A stretch of 64,000 nucleotides of DNA from Acuticoccus sp039034015 (GCA_039034015.1 JBCCBM010000004.1:1-64000), one strand, 5' to 3'; positions 1 through 8,450 are shown, numbered from the stretch's first letter. Notes: generated by a model from the letters alone, not told the origin. Made by a program: numbers and translations.

Positions 1-126
1 CTCCTGCGCAAGGCTGCCGAGCGCACCGTTGCCGGCCTATGGCATCGCATCGGTGAGGTCCTCGACCTCATCACCCCAACCGAAGCCCGCTCCTACTTCA
101 AAGCCGCCGGATATGACCCAGACTGA
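1..126 (+). CDS. IS630-family transposase, C-terminal 41 residues (partial)
   Basis: Frame 1 is open from the window edge to TGA at 124-126. It encodes a tail containing ERTVAGLWHRIGEVLD and ending TPTEARSYFKAAGYDPD. This is the characteristic C-terminus of IS630-type DDE transposases, which end in an 'ERTVxxLWxxIGxxLDxxxPxEcxxYFxxxGY' pattern. The catalytic residues are upstream of the window, so activity cannot be judged. Confidence 0.8.
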   Translation, partial: LLRKAAERTVAGLWHRIGEVLDLITPTEARSYFKAAGYDPD

Positions 127-139
127 GCGCAAACCGCTC
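1..139 (+). mobile_element. Right end of an IS630-family insertion sequence (partial)
   Basis: The window opens inside an IS630-type element. It covers the 3' end of the transposase gene and, after its stop codon, a short end sequence (GAGCGCAAACCGCTC) followed directly by the dinucleotide TA at 140-141. IS630/Tc1-type elements are known to insert at TA. The sequence beyond this point reads as another transposase gene on the opposite strand, which places the element boundary at about 139-141. The left end lies outside the window. Confidence 0.7.
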
Positions 140-217
140 TAGCACCTCCAGCGGATCGCCGTGCTTGCTCAGCCGCTCAAGGTACTCCGTCAGCCCGAAC
201 AACCCCGATCCCTGCAT
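140..217 (-). pseudogene. IS5-type transposase, N-terminal fragment cut by the IS630 insertion
   Basis: On the minus strand an ATG at 217-215, preceded by a GAGGGG Shine-Dalgarno-like sequence, opens a frame with LFGLTEYLERLSKHGDPLEV. This resembles the start of IS5-family (IS1182/ISL2-like) transposases, 'GLFDxxxRLxxLSxxGDPLExL'. The frame then runs straight into the IS630 end at the TA at 140-141, so only about 26 codons remain. The likely terminal repeat of this older element is near 245-265 (GTGAATCAC). The family call rests on a short stretch and is an inference. Confidence 0.55.
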
Positions 218-265
218 CGCGTCCGCCCCTCAACGATCCGACCACGACAGTGAATCACATTTGCA

Positions 266-793
266 ATGAAACGGGGAGGTTCTTGCGGGTGTCCAGCTCC
301 TGCGCGGACGACGTCCCGTCGATCGCCGGCCCTCGGTCCATGGTCTGCCCTGCGAATCAAACTCGATCCGCCTATGGAATCAGTGTCTCGTAACCAGACC
401 TTCACCGAGTCCGTCGTTCGGCGATCCCGTGTGAGGCACCGGCTCTCACTTAAAGACGGGGCGTGTTGGGGATCGAACCTCAGGATTTGGCGCTATTGCT
501 TGGCGCCAACCAACGCTGCAGGGGCTGACAGAGGGGCAGCTGTGCGGCCGGAACGGTCTATCGGTCTTTAGCTGCATCATGGGTCGGACAAACCGTCCCT
601 GTAGGATGCAGAGTGTCAGGCTGGGCGCCTACCGAGTCAGTAGAACCCCAGCGGCCTGATCTCGTGGGGTTTCTGCACGAGGCGGTGACGACGTGTTGAG
701 GACAACTGCGCTGCGGGCCTTAGCCGGAATCGCGCCCCCTCAAGAGAGCGGGCGGTCAGCCACAATCAAATGGGTTCAACGTGGTCGGCCGCC
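266..793. other. Gene-free stretch between insertion-sequence remnants and hemA
   Basis: No open frame in this interval has a recognisable product or a convincing ribosome-binding site. Two hairpins are visible: CTGCATC at 572-578 with GATGCAG at 605-611, and AGAACCCC at 642-649 with GGGGTTTCT at 666-674 (one bulge). A third inverted repeat, CGGCCGC/GCGGCCG around 786-799, overlaps the hemA stop codon and could help end transcription, but it has no U-tract. The stretch looks like decayed mobile-element debris; nothing more specific can be supported. Confidence 0.4.
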
Positions 794-2017
794 TTAAGCG
801 GCCGAGCTTACCCGGGCGAGGGCGCATTGGGACCACAGCTCGCCGAGCGCGCGGCACAGATGGTCGATGTCCTCGTCGGTGTGGACAGGCGATGGCGTGA
901 TGCGCAAACGCTCCGTGCCGCGGTCGACGGTCGGGTAATTGATGGGTTGAACGTAGATGCCGTATTGATCCAGTAGCAAGTCAGAGATCCACTTACACTT
1001 TTGTGCATCGTTGACCATCACGGGCACGATGTGGCTCGGATTGTCGAGCATTGGGATGCCGATGGCGCCGAGGCGCGCACGGACCTTCGCCACAACGGCT
1101 TTTTGGGCGTCGCGCTCCACACTGGATGCCTTAAGGTGCTCAATGCTGGCGCGCGCGCCCGCGGCGACGGCGGGCGGGAGCGCGGTCGTGAAGATGAAAC
1201 CGGATGCGTGGGACCGAATGAAGTCGCAAAGGTGCCGGCTGGCTGCGATGTAGCCGCCCACCACGCCAAAGGCCTTGCCGAGGGTGCCCTCAATCACGGT
1301 GAGCCGATCCATGAGGCCTTCTCGCTCCGCAATGCCGGCGCCGCGGGGGCCGTAGAGGCCAACGGCATGCACCTCGTCAAGGTACGTCATGGCGCCATGG
1401 GCATCGGCAACGTCGCAAAGCTCGGCAATGGGGGCGATGTCGCCGTCCATGGAGTAGACGCTCTCAAACGCGATGAGCTTTGGCCGGGCTGGATCAACGT
1501 TTTGCAACAGGCGGTCGAGATCGGCAGGGTCGTTGTGCTTGAAAATGTGCTTTTCGGCGCGGGAGTGGCGGATCCCCTCAATCATCGAGGCGTGGTTCTT
1601 CGCATCGGAGAAGACGGCGCAGCCGGGCAAGCGGGAGGCGAGGGTGCCGAGCGCTGCCCAGTTGGACACATAGCCGGACGTGAAGAGGAGCGCTGCGGGC
1701 TTTTGGTGGAGATCGGCGAGCGAACGCTCAAGCTCCACATGGTCGTGATTGGTGCCGGAAATGTTGCGGGTGCCGCCTGCGCCCGCGCCACAACGATCAA
1801 GGGCTTCGTGCATCGCGGCGAGGACGGAGGGGTGCTGCCCCATCCCCAGGTAATCGTTGGAACACCAGACGGTGACCTCGGCGGCACCATTGCCGCGCGT
1901 GTGACGCTTTGCACGGGGGAACTGGCCGCGACGACGCTCAAGGTCGGCAAAAACCCGGTATCGACCCTCGTTGCGCAGCGCATCCAAACTGTCTGCGAAG
2001 AACCCTTCGTAGTCCAT
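794..2017 (-). CDS. hemA: 5-aminolevulinate synthase (ALAS)
   Basis: This cytoplasmic PLP enzyme condenses glycine with succinyl-CoA to 5-aminolevulinate, the first committed precursor of haem and bacteriochlorophyll in alphaproteobacteria. The 407-residue protein shows the family landmarks: VWCSNDYLGMG near 50-60, GAGGTRNISGTN near 79-90, the DEVHAVGLYG segment near 214-223 that positions the cofactor, and GTLGKAFG at 244-251 with Lys248 as the expected Schiff-base lysine. The length is normal. The start at 2017 is preceded by GAGGGGG, and the gene lies 23 nt downstream of puhE, so it is read as the last gene of the bchF superoperon. Placing hemA here ties precursor supply to pigment assembly. 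A second ALAS elsewhere in the genome cannot be excluded. Confidence 0.96.
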   Translation of the reverse strand: MDYEGFFADSLDALRNEGRYRVFADLERRRGQFPRAKRHTRGNGAAEVTVWCSNDYLGMGQHPSVLAAMHEALDRCGAGAGGTRNISGTNHDHVELERSLADLHQKPAALLFTSGYVSNWAALGTLASRLPGCAVFSDAKNHASMIEGIRHSRAEKHIFKHNDPADLDRLLQNVDPARPKLIAFESVYSMDGDIAPIAELCDVADAHGAMTYLDEVHAVGLYGPRGAGIAEREGLMDRLTVIEGTLGKAFGVVGGYIAASRHLCDFIRSHASGFIFTTALPPAVAAGARASIEHLKASSVERDAQKAVVAKVRARLGAIGIPMLDNPSHIVPVMVNDAQKCKWISDLLLDQYGIYVQPINYPTVDRGTERLRITPSPVHTDEDIDHLCRALGELWSQCALARVSSAA

Positions 2018-2040
2018 CGTTGTCCCCCTCTTCGCGTTCG

Positions 2041-2835
2041 TTATTTAGCAAAATCAACGGGCCGCGCCAACGATCCGCGCAACGATGTCGCACGGCGGAC
2101 GCGGCCCGGCCGAAACAAGGCGAGCGCCGAAAGCGGCGTCACCATGAGCCAATGTTCAATGACGCCAAGCGTCACAAGTGTGCCCACAAGCATGGCCGAT
2201 GCAGCCTCCGCCGGGCTTGACCCGTCGTGGAACGCTGCGCGCAACAACACGAACGACGCCACGCTCGCGCACAACACGCAAAACGGGAACGCAGGGTTCA
2301 TGGACCGCTTGGTGAAGTGCCGGGCAAGGTGGGCCGCCGCGTCCGGCAAAAACTCGGTGCAAAGGTTGCGAACACCGAGGAAGAGATTGAGCTTAGCGCT
2401 GGCGCGCATCAGCCACAGAGCCGCGAAGGTTGCGAGCGCGCCGCTGTTGACCGCGCCAAGGGTGACCACGGCCAGAATGACGAGCGTCCCGATCAGGGCG
2501 CCCTCGTGGTACACAATTGCGAGAAACGCGTCCCACGCGCGCCGGGCACCGCCCTTGGCCGGCGGGCCGTTGCGGTCGACGCCGAGGATTGCGCCCGTCA
2601 AGAACGCGATTTCAAACGCTGCCCAAAGCCCGACCCCTGCCGTGAACGCAACGAACGCGGCGTGGACGGAGCCATCATGGGCAGCGGCCACCGCAAGCAT
2701 TGCCGATGCGATGGCCAGGAGCAGGGCAAGCGCGTTTGCGGCCGCCTTCGGCACGCGTGTCACGAGCCACAGGATTGACTGCGTCGCCGCCCACCACAGG
2801 GCGATTGTGTAGAGGGCGGCGAGCAAAAGCATCAT
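2041..2835 (-). CDS. puhE: Photosynthetic complex assembly protein 2 (PuhE, DUF3623)
   Basis: A 264-residue polytopic membrane protein starting MMLLLAALYTIALWW, with about six to seven hydrophobic helices and a hydrophilic central region (VDRNGPPAKGGARRAWD, then IVYHEGALIG). PuhE family proteins modulate assembly of the reaction centre and light-harvesting 1 core complex in the inner membrane; no enzymatic role is known. The ATG at 2835 shares one base with the acsF stop codon (TGATG), so translation is coupled; the longer upstream open frame lies inside acsF and is not used. The family was identified from its position between acsF and hemA, its length and its hydrophobicity pattern. Confidence 0.88.
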   Translation of the reverse strand: MMLLLAALYTIALWWAATQSILWLVTRVPKAAANALALLLAIASAMLAVAAAHDGSVHAAFVAFTAGVGLWAAFEIAFLTGAILGVDRNGPPAKGGARRAWDAFLAIVYHEGALIGTLVILAVVTLGAVNSGALATFAALWLMRASAKLNLFLGVRNLCTEFLPDAAAHLARHFTKRSMNPAFPFCVLCASVASFVLLRAAFHDGSSPAEAASAMLVGTLVTLGVIEHWLMVTPLSALALFRPGRVRRATSLRGSLARPVDFAK

Positions 2836-3905
2836 CACCAAACGGGCTGAAGGCGGCTTGAGACGGGCGGTGTGTTTTTGCGCGTTGGCCTCAAGTAAAG
2901 CCGTGCGAAAATCAGCCCGGCGCGGGCACCCAGCCCAAGCTTTCGCAGGGGCGCAAATGTGCCTGTCGCAGCGGCCATGGACTGGTTGATCTTTGAAAGG
3001 GCCATCACCCCGTCCCAAAATGCTGGGTCGTCGAGGTCGAGGGTAAGAGGGAAGACCTGTTCGGTGATCTCGGACGTCAGCTTCAGCACCCGCCGATCGT
3101 ATTCGGTCGGGTCGATGCCGAGCGCTTCGTGGAAGGCCGGCCGGGCCTGATCGCGCACGACCATGGTTGCGAAGACGGCCAACAGGAAGAAGCGGATCCA
3201 GTATTTGTTGGCGCCGCGCAAGGTGTGGGGGTTGGCACGCATCAAAAGGGCAAAGGCTTCGCCATGGCGAAACTCGTCATTGCACCACTCTTGGAACCAC
3301 TTGAAGATTGGGTGGAAGCGCCGGTCTGGATGCTGCTCCAGATGGCGATAGATGGTGATGTATCGCGCGTAGCCGATCTTTTCCGACAGATAAGTGGCGT
3401 AGTAGATAAATTTTGGCTTGAAGAACGTGTACTTCTTTTGCTTTGTCAGGAAGCCGAGGTCGACGCCAATGTTGGCCTCCTTGAGGGCGTCATTGATGAA
3501 GCCGGCGTGACGCGCCTCATCGCGGCTCATGAAGCCGAAGAGCTCACAAACGTCTTTGTTTGTCCCGCGCTTCTTCATCTCTTTGTAGAGAACGCAGCCG
3601 GAGAATTCTGCCGTCAGGCTTGAGACAAGAAAATCAACGAATTCGCGTTTGAGCTCAGGGTCGAGCGCAGAAAAGTCGATCTCATCCCACGCCTCGTTCT
3701 TCTTGAAGTGACCTTTGTTGGGGTCGGCTCGCATCTCGGCGATGAGCGCGTCCCACTCCTCTCGGACGGGCGTGACGTCGAGCTTGTCCATCTCGTCAAA
3801 GTCGGTGGTGTAGAACCGCGGGGCGAGGACGGTGGTTTCAACGGCGGCCTTTGTGGTCTCGTTGACCTCGCGGGGGGCGGCCGGGGTGCGGAAAGGGGCG
3901 TTCAT
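2835..3905 (-). CDS. acsF: Mg-protoporphyrin IX monomethyl ester (oxidative) cyclase, aerobic
   Basis: AcsF is the di-iron, oxygen-dependent cyclase that forms the fifth (E) ring of bacteriochlorophyll, converting Mg-protoporphyrin IX monomethyl ester to divinyl-protochlorophyllide. The 356-residue protein has both ExxH iron-binding motifs: DEARHAGF (Glu130/His133) and NDEFRHGE (Glu211/His214). The start at 3905 (MNAPFRTP) overlaps the preceding small gene's stop codon as ATGA. Its presence means chlorophyll can be made under oxygen; the anaerobic cyclase BchE is not in this window. Length and motifs match the family closely. Confidence 0.96.
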   Translation of the reverse strand: MNAPFRTPAAPREVNETTKAAVETTVLAPRFYTTDFDEMDKLDVTPVREEWDALIAEMRADPNKGHFKKNEAWDEIDFSALDPELKREFVDFLVSSLTAEFSGCVLYKEMKKRGTNKDVCELFGFMSRDEARHAGFINDALKEANIGVDLGFLTKQKKYTFFKPKFIYYATYLSEKIGYARYITIYRHLEQHPDRRFHPIFKWFQEWCNDEFRHGEAFALLMRANPHTLRGANKYWIRFFLLAVFATMVVRDQARPAFHEALGIDPTEYDRRVLKLTSEITEQVFPLTLDLDDPAFWDGVMALSKINQSMAAATGTFAPLRKLGLGARAGLIFARLYLRPTRKNTPPVSSRLQPVW

Positions 3906-4207
3906 GCCGCAACCCTTTCTGAGAACGAGAACTCGCACAGTTCCATGAATTCCAGGTCGCCCGTCAGGCGCACCCACAGGCGCTCCAAAAGGCCGGCGCG
4001 CGTGATTGTGGCGTCCCGCGCGATGGAGGCAGTCTCACCGTAGGGCACGAGGATCGGCGCGCCATGCACCATGACACTATCCCCAGGTTCCGGGTCCAAC
4101 CCGTCCGGCAGCACCACATGGGCGTGCAGGCTCTCAAACGTGTGGCTCACCTCCACCGTGACTGGCACGGTGAACGTCGTCTTCGTTATTCCCAGCATAA
4201 TCCTCAC
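3902..4207 (-). CDS. Conserved small protein of the puh-acsF region, function unknown
   Basis: A 101-residue soluble protein lying between puhC and acsF. It overlaps puhC by four bases (GTGA at 4207) and acsF by four bases (ATGA at 3905). Visible parts are a beta-rich N-terminus (KTTFTVPVTVEVSHTFESLH), then a short barrel-like stretch (DSVMVHGAPILVPYGE), then an Arg-rich segment (ATITRAGLLERLWVRLTGDL). There are no membrane spans, cysteines or catalytic motifs. An ATG at 4198 is a second possible start. The context implies a role in cyclase function or reaction-centre assembly, for example as a helper of AcsF, but this is inference only. I do not recognise a named family. Confidence 0.8.
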   Translation of the reverse strand: MRIMLGITKTTFTVPVTVEVSHTFESLHAHVVLPDGLDPEPGDSVMVHGAPILVPYGETASIARDATITRAGLLERLWVRLTGDLEFMELCEFSFSERVAA

Positions 4208-4698
4208 CGTTGTGTGTGGCCGTTTTCGGCCAAAGCGGCGCTGCGCATGCCCTCTCCCGATTGGACAAGCGTTGGCATCAGCGCCGCAAATGCGTGTGTG
4301 TTGTCCCGCCCGAACGCGCGAAGATCGATGCGCGTGCCGCTCAGCGGGTCGGCGATCGCAAAGGCGCCGTCGCTGGCTTCGGACAACACAAATGGCGAAT
4401 TCCTTGGAAGGTCGCGGATCGTCCGCTCTCGCGCAAGCGCACGCAACACCCCGCGGATGAAGCCGTGCCCGTCGGGCGCCAGGGCGAGCGTCTGGTCTCC
4501 CGAGACGATCAAGATGCCACCGTCGGGCCCATCCGCGAAGGTGATGCTGGCCACCTGGCGGGCGTTGTCCGGCCGTGCGGGCAGCACCGACCGCTCGTCC
4601 ATGAGCGCTGCCACCGCGACCACCACGACCGACAGCCCGACCCAGGCAAACACCATCTTGAGGGTGCCGCGGGGGATGAATGGGTCGTGGCTCACCAC
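4204..4698 (-). CDS. puhC: Photosynthetic complex assembly protein PuhC
   Basis: A 164-residue protein with a short cytoplasmic N-terminus (MVSHDPFIPRGTLK), one membrane helix at about residues 16-33, and a periplasmic domain containing ASITFADGPDGGILIVS and HGFIRGVLRALARER. PuhC is needed for efficient assembly and organisation of the RC-LH1 complex. The domain order, the 'GFIRGVLRxLxRxR' segment and the position directly after puhB identify it. The gene overlaps the next one downstream by four bases. Confidence 0.9.
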   Translation of the reverse strand: MVSHDPFIPRGTLKMVFAWVGLSVVVVAVAALMDERSVLPARPDNARQVASITFADGPDGGILIVSGDQTLALAPDGHGFIRGVLRALARERTIRDLPRNSPFVLSEASDGAFAIADPLSGTRIDLRAFGRDNTHAFAALMPTLVQSGEGMRSAALAENGHTQR

Positions 4699-4708
4699 CG
4701 CTCGTCTC

Positions 4709-5383
4709 CTACGCTGCGGCCTGGGCGGGGCGCCCGGCAGTGCGCCCGGTCACATGAATGCGCGGCGCCGCAACACCGCGGGATGCTGTGAGCGCCGCTG
4801 CCAGAATGCGCGCCACGTGGGGCCCGTCATTGATCCCGCGCAACATTGGCTGGGGGCGCGCCATCCGAAATGGCCGCGCGTGTGGCCAAAGGATCGCATA
4901 GCTGAGCTTTGCGTTCGGCGCGACGGTGAGCGCAATCGCGCCGGTGCCAAAGGGCGCGTCACGGTAGTCGGCGCTCACAATTTGCCGGAACGGGAGGTTC
5001 AGCGTGAGCGTGAGGGCAACGCCAATGCGCATCACCACGCGTTCGTTCGTGATCGTGTAGCGGGTGGATCGCGCCGTCGAAAGCGCCAACAGAGCAAGAA
5101 GGCAAAGGCCCACGGCGAAGACGGCGGAGAGAATGGCTGCATTAAGAACCGCGTCCGCGACCGTTCCTCCATCATAAAGCGTTGTGATGAAGCGCCAGAG
5201 GACGATCACAAGGGCGTAGATCGCGACGGCGCGCAGATGAAAAACGTCAAGCGCGATGGCCCGGGCGCGCGGCGCACCCGCCCAGAGGATGCGCTCCCCC
5301 TCAGGAAGCGCCTCGGGCAGGCCCGGGATGGGCTCGACATCAAAGTCGTCCTGCGCGGCGATGGCGTCCTTGCGGTTTGTCAA
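4709..5383 (-). CDS. puhB: Photosynthetic complex assembly protein PuhB (bacterial PH domain)
   Basis: A 224-residue membrane protein required for reaction-centre assembly. Residues 1-45 are hydrophilic (EPIPGLPEALPEGERILWAG), followed by two or three membrane helices (about 48-65 and 80-103). A PH-like soluble domain beginning TRYTITNERVVMRIG comes next, continuing through NLPFRQIVSADYRD. The start is a TTG at 5383 overlapping the puhA stop (TTGA); no ATG is available near the conserved N-terminus, so translation probably depends on coupling to puhA. The C-terminal tail is Ala/Arg-rich and likely disordered. Confidence 0.92.
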   Translation of the reverse strand: MTNRKDAIAAQDDFDVEPIPGLPEALPEGERILWAGAPRARAIALDVFHLRAVAIYALVIVLWRFITTLYDGGTVADAVLNAAILSAVFAVGLCLLALLALSTARSTRYTITNERVVMRIGVALTLTLNLPFRQIVSADYRDAPFGTGAIALTVAPNAKLSYAILWPHARPFRMARPQPMLRGINDGPHVARILAAALTASRGVAAPRIHVTGRTAGRPAQAAA

Positions 5384-6243
5384 AGGAGCGGCTCCGCACG
5401 ATCGGCGGTGGCGTAAAGCTCGCCGGCGGCGAAGTAGGCCATGATCTTCTCCTCCTCCAAAAGCGTGACCTGCACCGGGTCTTTGATTCGCGGCACGTCA
5501 ACAAATTGCGCGGCAAGGATCGTCGGCGTTGTCACCTGGCCATAGAGCGGCGAAACGGTGGCAGCGTTCATGGGGAGGAGGATCGTCGCGCCCGCGCTGG
5601 TGACGGCCGCCGGCACCTCCGCCAACAGAACGTCGTCGTTCCGATTGGCGGAGGCCGGTGGGGGCGCTGGGGTCGGCAATTCCGCATCAAGCGTCACCTC
5701 CAGATAGCGCACCAGCATCTCGGAGCGGTCAACCCACATGTCGACCACCGAGCCGGCTGGGCGACCGTCAGCGCCGACCACGTCCATCCCCCGGGGGTCG
5801 GCATCATCGGGCGCCACCCAATGCTCCGGCAGGACGCGCATGGGGACGATTTTCAGTTCCTTTTCCGCGGTGAGGTCCGGATGGTCGACGCGCATCGCGA
5901 ACGCGCCGGGGCCAACGCCCGCAGTCAGCGGATTGCCCACAGGCACCAGCGGCGAACCTGGAAAGGGCGCGGCCGGCACCGCGTTGATGATCGGGGGCTC
6001 CACCTCGGCCCGGTCCGGCGCAAGGTGAATGTCACCGCTTGATGTCACAAAGGTCTTTGGCGATGGGATCCAGATGAGGCCGCCGCCCTCTTGCTTGCCG
6101 GTGATGTCGTCAATCAAAGGGTAACCTTCCCGCCGGCCCTCGCGCAGAAGGTAAAAGACCAGCGCTGCGAAGAAGATCCAGAACGTGTAAAGGATCACCA
6201 GCGTGTAATCTATTCCCTCTGTCAGAAGGCCGAAGGGTTCCAT
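5380..6243 (-). CDS. puhA: Photosynthetic reaction centre H subunit
   Basis: PuhA is the H subunit that caps the cytoplasmic face of the L/M reaction centre and guides protons to the secondary quinone. The 287-residue protein begins with a short periplasmic N-terminus and one membrane helix (YTLVILYTFWIFFAALVFYL, about residues 13-32). It then has the conserved REGRREGYPL junction and a large cytoplasmic beta-barrel domain (HPDLTAEKELKIVPMRVLPE; DPRGMDVVGADG). It is somewhat longer than the usual roughly 260 residues because of an Ala/Pro-rich insert (ELPTPAPPPASANRNDD) near residues 200-217. The genes for L and M (puf) are not in the window. Confidence 0.96.
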   Translation of the reverse strand: MEPFGLLTEGIDYTLVILYTFWIFFAALVFYLLREGRREGYPLIDDITGKQEGGGLIWIPSPKTFVTSSGDIHLAPDRAEVEPPIINAVPAAPFPGSPLVPVGNPLTAGVGPGAFAMRVDHPDLTAEKELKIVPMRVLPEHWVAPDDADPRGMDVVGADGRPAGSVVDMWVDRSEMLVRYLEVTLDAELPTPAPPPASANRNDDVLLAEVPAAVTSAGATILLPMNAATVSPLYGQVTTPTILAAQFVDVPRIKDPVQVTLLEEEKIMAYFAAGELYATADRAEPLL

Positions 6244-6254
6244 CGGTGCGTCCT

Positions 6255-7670
6255 TTACCCTGGCAAGTCTGTGAGGCCGAAGCGGGACTTTTGATAGTGG
6301 CCGTAGCGTGAAAGCGGGCCGATGATGGCAAGGGCGACGAACAACAGCCCAATCTCGATGTGATAGACGGCGCTATAGGCAACCGCGGGTGAGGTGAGCG
6401 CCTCGCCAAGCGCACCGGAGGCCGAAAGGCCTGCAACACCGTCACGAATGAAGCCGCCGAGCGCAACGCCAAGGCCGGCGGCGGTCGCCTGCACCGCGCC
6501 CCAGGCGCCAAGGGTGAGGCCGGCGGTGCGCTCATCAGCGTCTTGCATCGCCGCGGCAAGCGTTCCAACGCCAAATAGACCCGCGCCGAGCCCAATCATC
6601 GTGACGCCGACGCGGAACAACAGTGCGCTGCCCACCGGGTCAGAAAAGATGACAAGCGCAAAGCCGAACACACCGGCCAACAGGCCAATGGCGGCGGAGC
6701 GGTGTGTTTCACGGCCGCGCGAAAGGCGCCGGGCGGCAAGGTAAATCCCGAAAAGCGTGCCACAGGCGAGCAGCGCGGTGAGCTCAGTTGTTGCGCTCAC
6801 CGAAAGGCCGAGCATCTCCCCGCCATAGGGCTCAAGCAGGATGTCTTGCATGGAAAACGCCAGCGTTCCCACCAAAAGCGCCATCAAAAGGCGGCGCGCG
6901 CGAGGGCGCGACAAGAGCGCCGACACGGCGGATGAAAGGGACGGCCGTGCCTGGGTGTGGAGGGTGCGCTGGGGATCGCGGGCCTCCTGCTGCCACAGCG
7001 CGACAACATTTAGCACAATTGTCAGAAGCGCTGCCGCTTGCACAACCTGGATGAGCCGGAGGGCGGAAAAGTCGGAGAGGGCGGCGCCGAAACCGAGCGC
7101 TGCAACCACCATCCCAAGGAGGAGCATGACGTAAAGGAGCGCCACAACGCGGGGGCGGGTCTCATCGGTGGCAAGATCGCTCGCAAGGGCAACGCCGGCG
7201 GTTTGCACGGTGTGGAGCCCGGCGCCGACCAGCAAAAATGCGAGCGCTGCCGCGCCCTGGCCAAGCGCTGCGGGGGCATCGCTGTCAGTCAAGACCAGCA
7301 GCGCAAAGGGCAAAATCGCAAAACCGCCGAACTGCAGCAGCGTGCCGAACCAAATGTACGGCACCCGGCGCCAGCCCAGGAACGACCGGTGGTGGTCCGA
7401 GCGGTGGCCCACAAGGAGCCGGATGGGCGCAAACAATACCGGAAGCGCGACCATTGCGGCAACAAGGCTGGCGCCCATGGAGAGCTCAACAATCATCACG
7501 CGGTTGAGCGTCCCCGTCAGCAGGACAAGCGCCATCCCCACCGACACCTGGAAGAGCGACAGCCGCAAAAGCCGCGTGAGAGGTAACCCGACGCTCGCCG
7601 CGTCCGCAAACGGCAGATAGCGCGCGCCGATTGCACCCGAGCGCCAGAGCTTTGCGGCAAACCCCGTCAT
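6255..7670 (-). CDS. lhaA: Light-harvesting 1 assembly protein LhaA (PucC family)
   Basis: A 471-residue inner-membrane protein of the PucC/BCD subfamily of the major facilitator fold, with about 12 membrane helices. LhaA is thought to deliver bacteriochlorophyll to, or stabilise, LH1 during assembly around the reaction centre. Family signatures include the N-terminal RYLPFADAASVGLPLTRLLR, TLNRVMIVELSMGASLV near 54-70 and HRSDHHRSFLGWRRVPYIW near 89-107. The start overlaps the bchM stop by four bases (ATGA) and puhA follows after 11 nt. In related bacteria a secondary puhA promoter lies inside this gene's 3' end; I did not identify one here. Confidence 0.94.
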   Translation of the reverse strand: MTGFAAKLWRSGAIGARYLPFADAASVGLPLTRLLRLSLFQVSVGMALVLLTGTLNRVMIVELSMGASLVAAMVALPVLFAPIRLLVGHRSDHHRSFLGWRRVPYIWFGTLLQFGGFAILPFALLVLTDSDAPAALGQGAAALAFLLVGAGLHTVQTAGVALASDLATDETRPRVVALLYVMLLLGMVVAALGFGAALSDFSALRLIQVVQAAALLTIVLNVVALWQQEARDPQRTLHTQARPSLSSAVSALLSRPRARRLLMALLVGTLAFSMQDILLEPYGGEMLGLSVSATTELTALLACGTLFGIYLAARRLSRGRETHRSAAIGLLAGVFGFALVIFSDPVGSALLFRVGVTMIGLGAGLFGVGTLAAAMQDADERTAGLTLGAWGAVQATAAGLGVALGGFIRDGVAGLSASGALGEALTSPAVAYSAVYHIEIGLLFVALAIIGPLSRYGHYQKSRFGLTDLPG

Positions 7671-8431
7671 CGCCGAACCAGCTGAAGGGCTTGGCTGGTG
7701 TAAAAGCCGCGGGAAATCCGCACCGTGCGGCCGATGGCGAAGGGGCTGAGAGCAGGCTCAGCGCGAAGGGCTGCCACCAAGCGCCGCTCCGCAATCGGCA
7801 CAATGGCCGGCGCCTTGTCGCCCCGCGGGAAAAGGCCGCCAACGGTGTGCATTGCGGCAAGAAGCGGCGTTCGCGGCGCGAAGGTGAACACGATCGAGCG
7901 GGAGACTTGCGGCGCCAGGTGGGTGAGCGCGGCCACCACATCCTCAAGCCGGTAATGGATGAGGCTGTCCATTGCGACCGCGTGCGCAACGGTCTCCTCA
8001 AGGGCGGTCAGCATGTCGCCGGCGCGAAAATCTATCTGGCCGGCATCGGCTTGCGTCGCTTCGGGAACAGATCGGTCGGTCCGCTCCCGCGCAATCTCAA
8101 TCATGGTGGGCGAGACGTCGACGGCGAGAACAGAAGCGCCCGCTTGCGCAGCCGCGACCGAAAGCGCGCCGGTGCCACAGCCCGCATCATAAAGGCGCAC
8201 GCCCTCAAGGTCGCTCGGGAGAAGCGCGAGGATGGCCGCGCGCATCTCATCGCGCCCGGCGCGCACGGTCGCGCGAATGCGACTGACTTTTTCCTCCGAG
8301 GTCAGCGCCCGCCAGGCGTCCGCGGCCGTCTTGTCGAAATAGGTGGTCAGCCGGTCACGCGTTGCCGAATAGCTCACGCCAGGCGCGCGCAAAGCAGCCT
8401 GATGAAACGGAAGCTCTTCGACCTTGTCCAC
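7667..8431 (-). CDS. bchM: Mg-protoporphyrin IX O-methyltransferase
   Basis: BchM transfers a methyl group from S-adenosylmethionine to the C13 propionate of Mg-protoporphyrin IX, giving the monomethyl ester used by AcsF. The SAM-binding motif I reads VRLYDAGCGTGALSVAAAQ, followed by VLAVDVSPTMIEIARER; later segments include the family's DSLIHYRLEDVV and FTFAPRTPLLAAMH. The start chosen is GTG at 8431, because AAGGAG lies six bases upstream. A longer TTG-started frame reaching 8473 would overlap bchL and has no such signal. From the GTG the protein is 254 residues. It lies 19 nt after bchL and overlaps lhaA. Confidence 0.94.
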   Translation of the reverse strand: MDKVEELPFHQAALRAPGVSYSATRDRLTTYFDKTAADAWRALTSEEKVSRIRATVRAGRDEMRAAILALLPSDLEGVRLYDAGCGTGALSVAAAQAGASVLAVDVSPTMIEIARERTDRSVPEATQADAGQIDFRAGDMLTALEETVAHAVAMDSLIHYRLEDVVAALTHLAPQVSRSIVFTFAPRTPLLAAMHTVGGLFPRGDKAPAIVPIAERRLVAALRAEPALSPFAIGRTVRISRGFYTSQALQLVRR

Positions 8432-8450
8432 GTTCGGCTCCTTTGTTTGG

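Noticed and set aside
440..520. Possible tRNA-like stretch (GGGGATCGAACCTCAGG resembles a T-arm complement)
   Set aside because: No matching acceptor stem, anticodon arm or D-arm could be built around it on either strand.
1001..2812. 603-codon plus-strand open frame across hemA and puhE
   Set aside because: It is antisense to two clear genes, is rich in Arg/Gly/His in the way of a GC-rich shadow frame and has no family features.
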